From positions 248,001 through 312,000 of the IMG/VR virus record IMGVR_UViG_3300023174_000040: a DNA stretch of 64,000 bases, one strand, 5' to 3'. Below the pieces are notes generated by a model. The model was given only the letters and a program-made list of their open reading frames with translations. It searched no databases and was not told the DNA's origin. The stretch is from a virus. Shown here in pieces: positions 26,482-34,711 of the stretch. Each line of letters starts with the position of its first letter. Position 1 is the stretch's first letter. A program made the translations under genes and the position numbers.

Positions 26482-28247
26482 CCAAATTCATCAAGTAGTT
26501 TTGAATTTTTTCTATAAATATTAATAAGAGTTTCTTCGTCAGCCGAACTTAGACTGTCGTTTGAGGTGAAACTTATTTCTTCTTCTACAAAATCTTCATA
26601 AGAACTATTGAATAGCTCTCTTTTAATTTCTTGATACACATCATCCTGTATTTTATTAAGCATTTCCTTAGGTGCATCAGCACCAATTGGCACATCGTTT
26701 ATTAGTTTGTCTCTTACATAAATAGCAGCACAAAGAGCAGTTATGGCATCATCGTGCTTCCCTTTTTGGGCCTCGGCCTTCTTGGTCACTGGATTGTATT
26801 GAAATGTTTGTAATTCTGCAGTGAATCTCGAACTATTTATTTTAATGGCTTTGTTTAAGATTCTGTTCTGCATAGCCTCAAGCAATAATGGCCTATTAAC
26901 TCTGTTTACTTTTAAACCAGGAGTTTGAGTGCCACTTTTTTTAGTTTCATAAAATATATTCTCGTAATATAAAGTGTTTTCAAGCGAACTTAATACCGCT
27001 CCCCCAGGAGACATTGCTTCGACAATAACAAGTGCGGTATTATAATACACACCCACCTCTTTTAATATTTGTGCGAATATGTGAGGGGGGACTAAATTAC
27101 TATAAAACTCAGCAACTTGTTCCAAAGTATCCATCTCAAGAACATGGAAGCAACTACTATCTGCGTTTTCTCCCATTCCCTCAGCACAGTCTGCTCCTAT
27201 GATATATTCTTTTCCATCAATAGGCTCTTTCCACACCCAGAGCGCTCCTTTATTATTATCTGCTCCATCTAGCTGTGCGGCTCTTCCTGTTTTATTGACC
27301 CATTTTGGAAATAACTTTTTAATAGGATTATTGTGAATTGTAAACTCAGACATTTCTCTGATTAGAGCAGAAGGGATATATGTTTCTCCGGATCCTAAAA
27401 ATTCTCTAAGAACTTCTTGTAGAAAACCTTTTTCGCCCAATTGAGCTTTTTGCTCTTCAACCCACTTAGGATCATTATACTCAGGGTGCTCCCAGTAATC
27501 CAAATCTATTACATGGAACATATTTCGGCCTTCTCGAGCGTCGTTGTAGGTTTGTTCATACCAATTTCCAACGCCATTAACAGTAGAAACCAGAGTGCAA
27601 CTACCACCCGTACTTAATACAGGCCACATAGCCTTCCAATGCTTTTCCATCTCAGGAATAAACGCCGCTTCGTCTATAATTAAAAATGTTACGCTTTTAC
27701 CACGAGCAGCTTCCGGAGAATAGAACTTTAAAGCTCCGCCTGTGTCAACAAACATTTTTAAATGATCATTCCATTTACTTGTTTTTTTAGGGATCAACCA
27801 AACCGGAAGATTTTCTACTGCTCTATCTACTATCATGCCAGTTTCTGTGGCTTCACGATCAGTTTTAGAAAGAAGCATAACCTGCTGATCGAGTTTAAAC
27901 ATACATCTCCACAAGCCCCACAAGAGAGTGACAGTGGTCAATCCTCCCTGTCTGAACTTAGAGATTATATTAAATCTATTATTCTCGTAATCTTTAATTA
28001 CTTTTCTTTGGTAATTAAACAAAACAAAAGGAACAAGTCCTTTTGTTGGATGTAATATTCTAATATATTTGTGACAAAAATATTCAAAACTATCGACACA
28101 TTTTAAGAGTTCTTTTTTTTGTGTCTCAAGATCATAAAGATTTGTTTCTTCGATTGTCTCTTCAGGATTAATTGCTAATTCATAAGGATGAAGAGTGTAA
28201 TATCTTTTATCGTAAAGCTTATAATAGTATTCGCTATAATCGGCCAT
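26475..28247 (-). CDS. terL: Large terminase subunit (T4 gp17-like)
   Basis: This 590-residue protein is the DNA-packaging motor. The ATPase domain has a Walker-A-like SKFRQGGLTT at residues 96-105, Walker B FLIIDE at 188-193 followed by AAF, and a coupling motif near LVSTVNGVGNWYEQ. The nuclease domain shows the acidic residues of the RNase-H-like fold: Asp353 in IIGADCAEG, Glu410 in ALVIVE and the Asp pair in GKHDDAITAL (499-500). Length is close to T4 gp17 (610). It lies on the minus strand, away from the capsid cluster, unlike the T4 order. Confidence 0.92.
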   Translation of the reverse strand: MADYSEYYYKLYDKRYYTLHPYELAINPEETIEETNLYDLETQKKELLKCVDSFEYFCHKYIRILHPTKGLVPFVLFNYQRKVIKDYENNRFNIISKFRQGGLTTVTLLWGLWRCMFKLDQQVMLLSKTDREATETGMIVDRAVENLPVWLIPKKTSKWNDHLKMFVDTGGALKFYSPEAARGKSVTFLIIDEAAFIPEMEKHWKAMWPVLSTGGSCTLVSTVNGVGNWYEQTYNDAREGRNMFHVIDLDYWEHPEYNDPKWVEEQKAQLGEKGFLQEVLREFLGSGETYIPSALIREMSEFTIHNNPIKKLFPKWVNKTGRAAQLDGADNNKGALWVWKEPIDGKEYIIGADCAEGMGENADSSCFHVLEMDTLEQVAEFYSNLVPPHIFAQILKEVGVYYNTALVIVEAMSPGGAVLSSLENTLYYENIFYETKKSGTQTPGLKVNRVNRPLLLEAMQNRILNKAIKINSSRFTAELQTFQYNPVTKKAEAQKGKHDDAITALCAAIYVRDKLINDVPIGADAPKEMLNKIQDDVYQEIKRELFNSSYEDFVEEEISFTSNDSLSSADEETLINIYRKNSKLLDEFGW

Positions 28248-28259
28248 AGAATTATCTAT

Positions 28260-28680
28260 TCATTTAGTATTCATAATCATCGTCTTCATCTTCATAGTCT
28301 TCATCTTCATAGTCCTCTTCGTCTTCATCGTCTTCATCGTCTTCATCGTCTTCATCGTCTTCATCGTCTTCATCGTCTTCATCGTCTTCATCGTCTTCAT
28401 CGTCTTTGTACCATTCTTCATCTTCATCTTCATCTTCATCTTCATCTTCATCTAAATATTCGTATTCATGATCATCGTCCTCATCCTCATCTTCATCATC
28501 CTCTCCTTTATACCACTCGTAATCATATTCCTTATCATCTTCATCATTATCATAATTATCGTCTTCATCTTCTTTATACCATTCATCATTATCATCGTAA
28601 TCATCGTAATCGTCAGAGGCTTCCAAGAAATAACAAAAATTCACAATTTCCATTGTTTCAAAGTCGATAACTCTTGCCAT
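28260..28680 (-). CDS. Extremely acidic Asp/Glu repeat protein
   Basis: The 138-residue product (CDS 28264-28680) has a short normal N terminus (MARVIDFETMEIVNFCYFLEA) and then about 115 residues that are almost only Asp, Glu and Tyr, with WYK interruptions at intervals. The C-terminal part is built of a 9-bp tandem repeat coding for Glu-Asp-Asp. Estimated net charge is strongly negative. Such proteins can mimic DNA, titrate basic proteins or act as scaffold filler. It lies between the terminase and the metallopeptidase on the same strand. I cannot assign a family. Confidence 0.6.
28316..28405. repeat. 9-bp tandem repeat (GTCTTCATC)n
   Basis: About ten head-to-tail copies of GTCTTCATC on the plus strand, with related CTTCAT-rich repeats on both sides (28270-28320 and 28420-28460). 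On the minus strand they encode the acidic repeats of the gene above. Copy number is likely to vary through slippage. Confidence 0.85.
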
Positions 28681-28856
28681 TTCTGCCTTTCTCTTTAATG
28701 ATTATTAAATTAAAATTAAGTACGATGTCATTTTAACAACTTATTTCTAAAATTCAATATCAAAACACTAAGATTAAACTATGTGAATAACTATAAACCC
28801 ATAGGAATAAAGTAGTTTTGACACAAAATTATATATAGTATGTTTATTTTAAAAAA

Positions 28857-30224
28857 TTAATTTATGAATTTCTGGCGGATTAGCTTATTATTTTCAATAA
28901 CAAACAAGTTATCTATTAGATTTCCCGCACTTAGAGTGTTGAGGCACATAATTGCAATATTGGCATTCTCTTGAAAATCGTTCCTAACACACAGGGAAAC
29001 AATGCCATCCTTATTAAATTCTACCCTATTTTCAGAGGGAATCTCGATTTCTAAATCATATAGTTTTTGATTTAATACCATAGATCTTTCAAAATAATCT
29101 GAAATTCTTATTTTCTTTATAGGGTCGGTGGAACTCTGGGCTGATATGTCGCTTAGGGACAAAGATTTAACATTATTGGATAATATATTTCTTTTTGTAA
29201 AAACTCGGGTTAAAATTGATGATAACTTTGATCCGTTATCGGCATCTATAGCTATCATTTTTTGTGCCAAAGCATCAAACAATCTGTTTGTGATGGGGGT
29301 TTGGGATACCGCAGTTACGAAATAATGAAAAGTTATGTTCCTTGCAAATATTAAAGCTTGAATAGGAGAGGATCCATTTTTGACACTATCGTTATAAATC
29401 TCAACTAAACATTCATACCAGGCGCCCGTCCAAACTCTACTAAAACTATGACACTCTCTGCTGAGAATGTTATCCGGGGTCTCATTCCTTAAATTTTCAG
29501 GGGCAACATAATAAAATTCATTAGCAGCGTCTCTCAATGAATGAGGATTATATCCGCCTTTCCCTTTTGTTAAATTAAATAAAATCTTTGCAAATTGCTC
29601 GGCAAGCTTTGACACTGAGTTGCTTTTAGATAAGTCTCCTTTAGTTTCCTTTATTATATATTTAATAACATCTTCATTTTCTAATATGCTTGTTATAGCA
29701 ACTATATCTCCAAAACTTTCATGTAAAGCCCATATTTCATAAGATTGAACGTTCCAAAAATCTGGGCGGATAGAGTCTAGTAGAGCGTGACCCAATTCAT
29801 GAGAAACTATGTCAGCAGAGTCTGCGGAATAGATGTTCTTCTTTGCAACCGGATCAAATTCATAAAAAAACTTTAAACTTCTTCTATCGTAGAATGCATT
29901 TAATTCCTTGCCGGCCACAGGGTAGACAGTTAATTGTTTTGTTGCGGCCCACTTTTGTGGAAATTTTTTAATCTTTGGAATAATATTGTCCATGGTATTG
30001 ACTAAAATTCCATAACAACTGGCGGCTCTCCACTCGGGGGTGCCTACTTTATGACCCGAACCCTTATACCCATCGACCTTCATGGGCAAAGAAGGAGTTG
30101 AATTAGCCGGTATTTCTTTTACTAGCTCAGGTAAAGTTGGATCATTTACCCAAAATTGAATGGGAGCGGAAGGATTATCAGAGATTAATTTCTTACCAAA
30201 TACTTTTTTAAATAAGCCCCACAT
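28857..30224 (-). CDS. Thermolysin-like zinc metallopeptidase
   Basis: The 455-residue protein has HELGH at residues 142-146 (context ADIVSHELGHALLD) and a downstream Glu in ALHESFGDI (Glu169, Asp173), which matches the M4/gluzincin arrangement HEXXH plus ExxxD. No signal peptide or pro-domain is visible; the N terminus MWGLFKKVFGKKL is amphipathic. A strong AAGGAG ribosome binding site lies upstream. An intracellular or virion-associated protease is likely; a capsid-injected enzyme is possible. The C-terminal 200 residues have no recognised family. Confidence 0.7.
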   Translation of the reverse strand: MWGLFKKVFGKKLISDNPSAPIQFWVNDPTLPELVKEIPANSTPSLPMKVDGYKGSGHKVGTPEWRAASCYGILVNTMDNIIPKIKKFPQKWAATKQLTVYPVAGKELNAFYDRRSLKFFYEFDPVAKKNIYSADSADIVSHELGHALLDSIRPDFWNVQSYEIWALHESFGDIVAITSILENEDVIKYIIKETKGDLSKSNSVSKLAEQFAKILFNLTKGKGGYNPHSLRDAANEFYYVAPENLRNETPDNILSRECHSFSRVWTGAWYECLVEIYNDSVKNGSSPIQALIFARNITFHYFVTAVSQTPITNRLFDALAQKMIAIDADNGSKLSSILTRVFTKRNILSNNVKSLSLSDISAQSSTDPIKKIRISDYFERSMVLNQKLYDLEIEIPSENRVEFNKDGIVSLCVRNDFQENANIAIMCLNTLSAGNLIDNLFVIENNKLIRQKFIN

Positions 30225-30258
30225 AGAAAACTCCTTTTTCTAAAGTTGTATATACTTC

Positions 30259-30283
30259 TATAAATATATAGTTCATATAAATA
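30259..30283 (+). promoter_or_regulatory. Two TATAAATA late-promoter-like boxes
   Basis: TATAAATA occurs at 30259-30266 and again at 30276-30283, 13-30 bases before the next start codon (30296). TATAAATA is the T4 late promoter consensus (recognised by gp55 with gp33/gp45), and the position just before a gene without a good Shine-Dalgarno sequence supports that use. Confidence 0.5.
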
Positions 30284-30295
30284 GAAAAAATTAAA

Positions 30296-30811
30296 ATGAA
30301 ATTCAATGAACAGGTAATAAAAGAAAAAAGAACAATAGAAGCTGTGAAAAAACAGTTTATGGGAGTCAATGGAAAGCTATATTTGATAGCCAAAAATGTA
30401 GGTGAACCAATTATAAGACATAATGAAGAAAGCAATTATATAATTTATGACAATTTCTGGAACACCAATGAAAACGATATAAGAACAATGGACGAAAACG
30501 AATACTCAGAATGTATTGGCCACGCTTTTGATGGACTCAGAAATGGATATAATTTAGAAATATTGGCTTTTAGTGATGATAAATTGATAAAGGTCTTTTA
30601 TAATTCAAGAAAAGTTTATGAAGAAATCGCAGGTGAACTGGAGAGCTACTACCCAGATGAGGAATGGGAATCAAAAGTAGAAAAATTATATCTAATAGCA
30701 GAGAAGAGAGAAAAAGAATACGAAAAACAGAAAAAAGATATTAGAAAAGAAAAATTTGAAGAAAAGAAATCAAGTTTAATTAATTATTTGAAAGAAAAAT
30801 GGAACCTGTGA
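30296..30811 (+). CDS. Hypothetical charged protein
   Basis: This 171-residue protein has an alpha/beta N-terminal part (LYLIAKNVGEPIIRHNEESNYIIYD) and a long Lys/Glu-rich C-terminal helix. It is preceded by two TATAAATA boxes. Its end overlaps the longest reading frame of the next gene, though the preferred start of that gene is 44 bp further on. No family recognised. Confidence 0.5.
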   Translation: MKFNEQVIKEKRTIEAVKKQFMGVNGKLYLIAKNVGEPIIRHNEESNYIIYDNFWNTNENDIRTMDENEYSECIGHAFDGLRNGYNLEILAFSDDKLIKVFYNSRKVYEEIAGELESYYPDEEWESKVEKLYLIAEKREKEYEKQKKDIRKEKFEEKKSSLINYLKEKWNL

Positions 30812-30855
30812 TTTTTGATAATTATTACTCTATATATTATAAGAAAAGGAAACAC

Positions 30856-31086
30856 ATGAACGAAAAAAACAAACCACAAAGAAATTCAAAACCAAAAAAG
30901 AACACCGTAGTAAAAGCCCAATCTCTAGAACCAGCAACCAAAAAAGTAGATATGATCAAAAAATTAGAAGCAAAGGTTGCAGACAAGAAGAAAAGTAAAG
31001 ATTCATACCCATCGGTAACAGATAAGGTTTTACTTGGCGTGATAGCAGCCCAGATATTGGTCTTAATCTACATGCTTATTAAATGA
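30856..31086 (+). CDS. Small C-terminally membrane-anchored protein
   Basis: I choose ATG 30856 (MNEKNKPQRN), with AAAAGGAAA upstream, giving 76 residues. The N-terminal 50 residues are very basic and disordered (Lys/Arg/Pro-rich); the C terminus is one transmembrane helix (VLLGVIAAQILVLIYMLIK). A tail-anchored basic protein could tether DNA or phage particles to the host membrane; this is speculative. Confidence 0.5.
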   Translation: MNEKNKPQRNSKPKKNTVVKAQSLEPATKKVDMIKKLEAKVADKKKSKDSYPSVTDKVLLGVIAAQILVLIYMLIK

Positions 31087-31115
31087 ATTTAATATAGACG
31101 CTGCATATATACTGC

Positions 31116-31772
31116 ATGAAACTTTTCTCAGAGTGGATAGTAGATAACCACCCAGAGTTTTATGAAAACTTTGAGTTCATGCCCCTGGATAGTGGTTTAT
31201 CCAGGGAAAAAACTAGTCTGTCGAGGAGATCGTCAGCATATCAAAGAACGGATATATCAGACGAAGATGCAAAAAGAATGGCCATCTCAATAGGTGATAT
31301 AGTAGATTTAGGTCCGGAAGTATCGAAGAATCAAATCGCAAAAATAGTAGAAGTAAGAAATTCTACTGTTAAGGTTCTAAATCTATATAATCAAAGATTA
31401 ACAATTATATCCATAGATGAACTATACCTAAAAAAAGATCTAATGGGCAGGGAGCTAATACCAAGAGATCAACAGCAACTGGATGCAATGGGCGCCAAAA
31501 ACCTTTGGATTAAATTATCTGAAAGACAATATAAAAAATTTGCAAGTCAATATAAAGAAAAAGAGATAGAGGATGTGATTTCAAAACAAAAAGAGATAGA
31601 TCAAAAACAAATAGATAAATTAAGATCTTGGTTTGCTGCCGCAAGTAAAGAAAAATTAGATACTCGGGCAGAAGAAGAAGATAGTAGATTAAAAGATATA
31701 TTTAAATCAGAACAACCAAGTTCAAGTCCGGCACCATTATCGAGATATGTTAAAAAGAAAGAACTACCTTGA
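31116..31772 (+). CDS. Protein with capsid-targeting-like N terminus
   Basis: The 218-residue product begins MKLFSEWIVDNHPEF, related to the MKxFxEWL peptide shared by several small proteins in this window and resembling the T4 capsid-targeting sequence. A compact beta-rich segment follows (GDIVDLGPEVSKNQIAKIVEVRNSTVKVLNLYNQ, residues about 65-100; KOW/SH3-like pattern), then a charged helix and a disordered tail. It ends in a TTGA overlap with the patatin gene. Possible injected head protein (inferred). Confidence 0.5.
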   Translation: MKLFSEWIVDNHPEFYENFEFMPLDSGLSREKTSLSRRSSAYQRTDISDEDAKRMAISIGDIVDLGPEVSKNQIAKIVEVRNSTVKVLNLYNQRLTIISIDELYLKKDLMGRELIPRDQQQLDAMGAKNLWIKLSERQYKKFASQYKEKEIEDVISKQKEIDQKQIDKLRSWFAAASKEKLDTRAEEEDSRLKDIFKSEQPSSSPAPLSRYVKKKELP

Positions 31773-32581
31773 AAAGAACTGCTTTTTGTTTTACGGGAGA
31801 AGGAGCTAGAGGAAGTATACAAGCGGGAATAGCTTTATCTCTATATGAGAGTAATATAAAACCAGAATTAACAATAGGGATCAGTTCTGGGAGTATATGC
31901 GCAGCTAGTTATGCTTATTTGGGGCCACAAGGTGTTGCAGATATGTGGTCTAATATAAAAAACATATTTGATGTTTTTGGGATTAATTACTTTCCCTGGA
32001 GAAAAACAGGGATGTTAAATCAAAAACCAATGGAAAAAATAGTTTCCAACGCATTAAAGAATACCCCAGTATGTGAAAGTATAGTTTCTAAGTTAAATAT
32101 TCATTCTGGGGAGATGATGTATGTTTCCAATAAAGGAATAACAGCAGATGAGTTTAAGGAAAATGTGCTTTCAAGCGTTGCAATTACAGGACTAGTAGAA
32201 GATAGAAACGGCTGGGTTGATGCCGGCAGTCGCCAATTAGCGCCATTAAAACAATGCATAGATTTAGGATATAACGAAATATATGTGATAATGGGCAGAC
32301 CTTTAACTCTTTCTTATTGGGAAGGCGCAAAGGGAATTTTAAAGCCATTAGAAATGGCCTTTAGAGCACTCGATATTAGTTTGTATGAGATAATGATAAG
32401 AGATATAAATCAACATTTAAATAATAATGATATAGAAATTTATTTAGTAGAACCAGATAAACTATTCTTTGATTCAGTATATTTTAATCAGTGCAAAAAT
32501 GGTGTACAGTATGGAAGAAAAGAATACACGATACATGACAAAAAATCTTTAAGAAATATTTTGCCCAAGATAGTCAATTAA
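31769..32581 (+). CDS. Patatin-like phospholipase
   Basis: The start is TTG at 31769, overlapping the previous stop (TTGA). The patatin fold is recognised by the oxyanion-hole motif TGEGARGS (residues 9-16), the nucleophile motif GISSG (Ser39) and the Asp of the dyad in GWVDAGS (Asp151; the usual motif is DG(G/A), here DA, a small deviation). The 270-residue length suits a single patatin domain. It would hydrolyse membrane lipids, perhaps assisting lysis or remodelling host membranes. The gene is coupled to the upstream capsid-targeted protein. Confidence 0.8.
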   Translation: MKRTAFCFTGEGARGSIQAGIALSLYESNIKPELTIGISSGSICAASYAYLGPQGVADMWSNIKNIFDVFGINYFPWRKTGMLNQKPMEKIVSNALKNTPVCESIVSKLNIHSGEMMYVSNKGITADEFKENVLSSVAITGLVEDRNGWVDAGSRQLAPLKQCIDLGYNEIYVIMGRPLTLSYWEGAKGILKPLEMAFRALDISLYEIMIRDINQHLNNNDIEIYLVEPDKLFFDSVYFNQCKNGVQYGRKEYTIHDKKSLRNILPKIVN

Positions 32582-33301
32582 ATCTTTAGAATCTGACAGA
32601 CCTTTATATTTTTTTTGCTCTTCTGTCATATTATTTATTGTTTTAATCAAGCTTTCTTTGTCTATATCCTCTTCATCAATCAGGTACTGTCTTAAAATAA
32701 AAAGACAAAAACCCTTATCTGGGAATCCTACGGTGACTTGTCTTTCTATTTTTATAAAAACCTTAGGTTCATTCTTGTCAAAATTTATGAATGGAAACCT
32801 TGGATGATAGTTATATTTCCTCTCATGAACCACACTCCAAAGATATCTTTCAAATATCCCAGAGTTTATTATTGCGTTAACTATTTTAGTGCTATTTTTT
32901 AAACTCATTGGAACTGGAGAATGCAACTCATCAAAAGACATGCCTATTTTTTCAGCCGGATTCCAACTACTGGGGAAGCAGACATGTCCACTAGCCATCC
33001 AATCTTTATTATTTTTTATCCTATGAATTATTAGATCTTCATCTATTTCTCTGGCTATATCGATATATTTTCTACTCTGTAGACTTATGGGGTAATTATC
33101 CAGTATGAACCTTTCGCAGGACTCATATATATCTTCAGATATGTGGTTTTCAAAAAAGAATTCTTGCTGAGATAGAGCAATTCTTTTTTCTTTTTGTATA
33201 AATTCAGAATCTTTTCTGTCTTTTTCAAAGACCTGTTCTGGGTTTATCTTCTTTAAATCAGGTAAAGTGCTAAACCCCTTAATATAAGCATGATTTACCA
33301 T
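32549..33301 (-). CDS. DUF3445/HDOD-like (heme-dependent oxidative N-demethylase alpha) protein
   Basis: The 250-residue protein contains the two segments typical of DUF3445: SGHVCFPSSWNPAEKIGMSF followed by DELHSPVP (about residues 105-132), and a later IERQVTVGFPDKGFCLFILRQYL (about 185-207). DUF3445 proteins include the heme-containing alpha subunit of an oxidative N-demethylase acting on methylated amines. No other subunit is encoded nearby, so whether the phage protein is an enzyme or a relic fold used otherwise is open. It overlaps the patatin gene convergently by 33 bp and the upstream zinc-ribbon gene by 7 bp. Confidence 0.65.
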   Translation of the reverse strand: MVNHAYIKGFSTLPDLKKINPEQVFEKDRKDSEFIQKEKRIALSQQEFFFENHISEDIYESCERFILDNYPISLQSRKYIDIAREIDEDLIIHRIKNNKDWMASGHVCFPSSWNPAEKIGMSFDELHSPVPMSLKNSTKIVNAIINSGIFERYLWSVVHERKYNYHPRFPFINFDKNEPKVFIKIERQVTVGFPDKGFCLFILRQYLIDEEDIDKESLIKTINNMTEEQKKYKGLSDSKDLIDYLGQNIS

Positions 33302-33774
33302 GCAACTTTGGTTATCCTGTGAGGCCTCTTTAATAATTTACCATCAATTAATTTTTCTTCAGCCATCCAAATATGACAATAGCCAGAATTCTTTTCTATT
33401 CCATAGGCGACTATTCCGTTTTGATCTAATCTAAAAACTTTGAACTTTCCACGATAACCCATTAAAATTTTGTCACGTGTTTTATTTTTTAGGTTCGAAG
33501 AACCATCTTCATCTTCGTTGTCATCATCGTCTTCATCATCATATTCCTCCACCTCTGTTTTAGAAGAAGGGCTGTCAGATGTTTTCCATATTGGGCCACC
33601 ACCCAAAACTTTTATAATGTCTCCGCTTTGGAGCTCCTTCCAGTCTATTCTAGTTGCCTTGGGCTTATCTTTTTTTATTTTAAATGCAAAGCCGGCATCA
33701 CAAAATTTACATCTTCTGGCTCTTACACCATTTTCTTTTTTGCATTTATCACAAATCTTTTTTGGCATTTTCAA
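33295..33774 (-). CDS. Zinc-ribbon protein
   Basis: The 159-residue product starts with a treble-clef/zinc-ribbon (KICDKCKKENGVRARRCKFCDAGF, two C-x2-C pairs), followed by a linker and an SH3-like stretch (GDIIKVLGGGPIWKT). An acidic tract (EVEEYDDEDDDDNEDEDG) leads to a C-terminal beta domain (MGYRGKFKVFRLDQNGIVAYGIE). It is in a minus-strand operon with the Sm-like gene upstream and the DUF3445 gene downstream, joined by 4- and 7-bp overlaps. It probably binds nucleic acid or a polymerase component. Confidence 0.6.
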   Translation of the reverse strand: MKMPKKICDKCKKENGVRARRCKFCDAGFAFKIKKDKPKATRIDWKELQSGDIIKVLGGGPIWKTSDSPSSKTEVEEYDDEDDDDNEDEDGSSNLKNKTRDKILMGYRGKFKVFRLDQNGIVAYGIEKNSGYCHIWMAEEKLIDGKLLKRPHRITKVAW

Positions 33775-34052
33775 CCCTTTATTATACTATTTTTTGCGAT
33801 TACAACGCCTGTACCGTGCTCTGAGTTATAGACGTTTTTGATATCATCATCTGGCTCGCATGTCAATATCACATGGCTCTTGTGAATCAAATACTTTTCA
33901 TCTTTCGAGTATGGAATCAAGGGCATACTTGCGATTCCATTCTGGGTCATAAGGAACTTTTGGGGCTTGATGGCTACATAGAAATCATCTTTTGCCTCCA
34001 ATGCACATATGAATTCTTCTCCACTCACGAGCTTCAAAACTTTGATCTCCAT
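33771..34052 (-). CDS. Sm-like small protein conserved in T4-like aquatic phages
   Basis: A 93-residue beta-barrel-like protein. KLVSGEEFICALEAKDDFYVAI, then PQKFLMTQNGIASMPLIPYS and HVILTCEPDDDIKNVYNS follow the plan of a small protein widespread in marine T4-like phages and predicted to have an LSm/Hfq-like fold. It is the first gene of a three-gene minus-strand operon. RNA binding is inferred from the fold. Confidence 0.6.
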   Translation of the reverse strand: MEIKVLKLVSGEEFICALEAKDDFYVAIKPQKFLMTQNGIASMPLIPYSKDEKYLIHKSHVILTCEPDDDIKNVYNSEHGTGVVIAKNSIIKG

Positions 34053-34135
34053 TTAATTTCTTTCTATTTAAAGTATAAATTATTCAATTCACAAATTAGA
34101 ATACACCACAATTCAATGCTTTTCAATAGCAATTG

Positions 34136-34180
34136 TTTTTTGTCGTAAGTCCTTATTTTAAAAGCACTTACGACAAAAAA
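34136..34180. terminator. Symmetric hairpin with T and A runs (bidirectional terminator-like)
   Basis: TTTTTTGTCGTAAGT and ACTTACGACAAAAAA are perfect complements separated by a 15-base AT-rich loop that can pair a little further. It would work as a terminator in either direction, but it sits between divergent genes (34052 minus, 34277 plus), where no transcript should normally end. It may insulate the two operons or act as an operator. Confidence 0.55.
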
Positions 34181-34240
34181 ATTATTTAATTATATTTAAA
34201 CATTAAAGTTAATCCCAATAAATCTAAATACAATAGTGTT

Positions 34241-34276
34241 TTATTCCAGGCTCGATTAAGATATAATAGGGAGATC
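34241..34276 (+). promoter_or_regulatory. Promoter-like TATAAT and Shine-Dalgarno before the SprT-like gene
   Basis: TATAAT at 34262-34267 is followed directly by AGGGAG and the ATG at 34277. The short distance means a transcript starting from this box would have almost no leader, so the -10 role is uncertain. The region upstream to 34181 is AT-rich with no gene. Confidence 0.35.
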
Positions 34277-34711
34277 ATGAAAATGAAAAATAAATTTACA
34301 GATTACAAAGATGTAGTTAAAATTCTTAAAAAGCATTGCCCTTTAGCGTATGAAATCAGCGTTAGAAGAGTGGCAATGGGAAGATGTCTTGATGGAGATT
34401 GTGTAAAATATAAAAAGAAATTCTTTATAAGAATTAACAGAGATCTGCCAGAAGATTCTGCTATAGACACTCTTTTACATGAATGGGCACATGCCCGTGC
34501 TTGGAATCATCTACTAGATAACTTGGATAGTCAAGACAAATTCGATGATTTTTCCCACGATGCATCATGGGGAGTTGCATATAGCGAAGTCTATAGACTA
34601 TATCAGAGATACTTTCTATTAAGCACAGATGGAATGAGTAACGTAGATGAATCAACCATGTGCAGTAAAAAAAGATATTGTAGCAGAGGAACAGATCAAG
34701 AAATAATATGA
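34277..34711 (+). CDS. SprT-like zinc metalloprotease
   Basis: The 144-residue protein has the HEXXH zinc motif as HEWAH (residues 68-72) in the context IDTLLHEWAHARAW, typical of SprT-like proteins of cyanophages and other T4-like phages. The upstream segment (CVKYKKKFFIRINRDLPEDSAID) matches the strand before the metal site. SprT-like proteins such as Spartan resolve DNA-protein crosslinks, but the role in phage is not established. It overlaps the next gene by 4 bp (ATGA). Confidence 0.7.
   Translation: MKMKNKFTDYKDVVKILKKHCPLAYEISVRRVAMGRCLDGDCVKYKKKFFIRINRDLPEDSAIDTLLHEWAHARAWNHLLDNLDSQDKFDDFSHDASWGVAYSEVYRLYQRYFLLSTDGMSNVDESTMCSKKRYCSRGTDQEII

Noticed and set aside
28270-28460. CRISPR-like tandem repeats
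   Set aside because: The repeats are 9 bp, contiguous and in-frame within a coding sequence, without spacers.
28188-28670. Plus-strand frame rich in His, Leu and Arg opposite the acidic gene
   Set aside because: It is the complement of the GTCTTCATC repeat; the minus-strand frame has a sensible start and unique N terminus.
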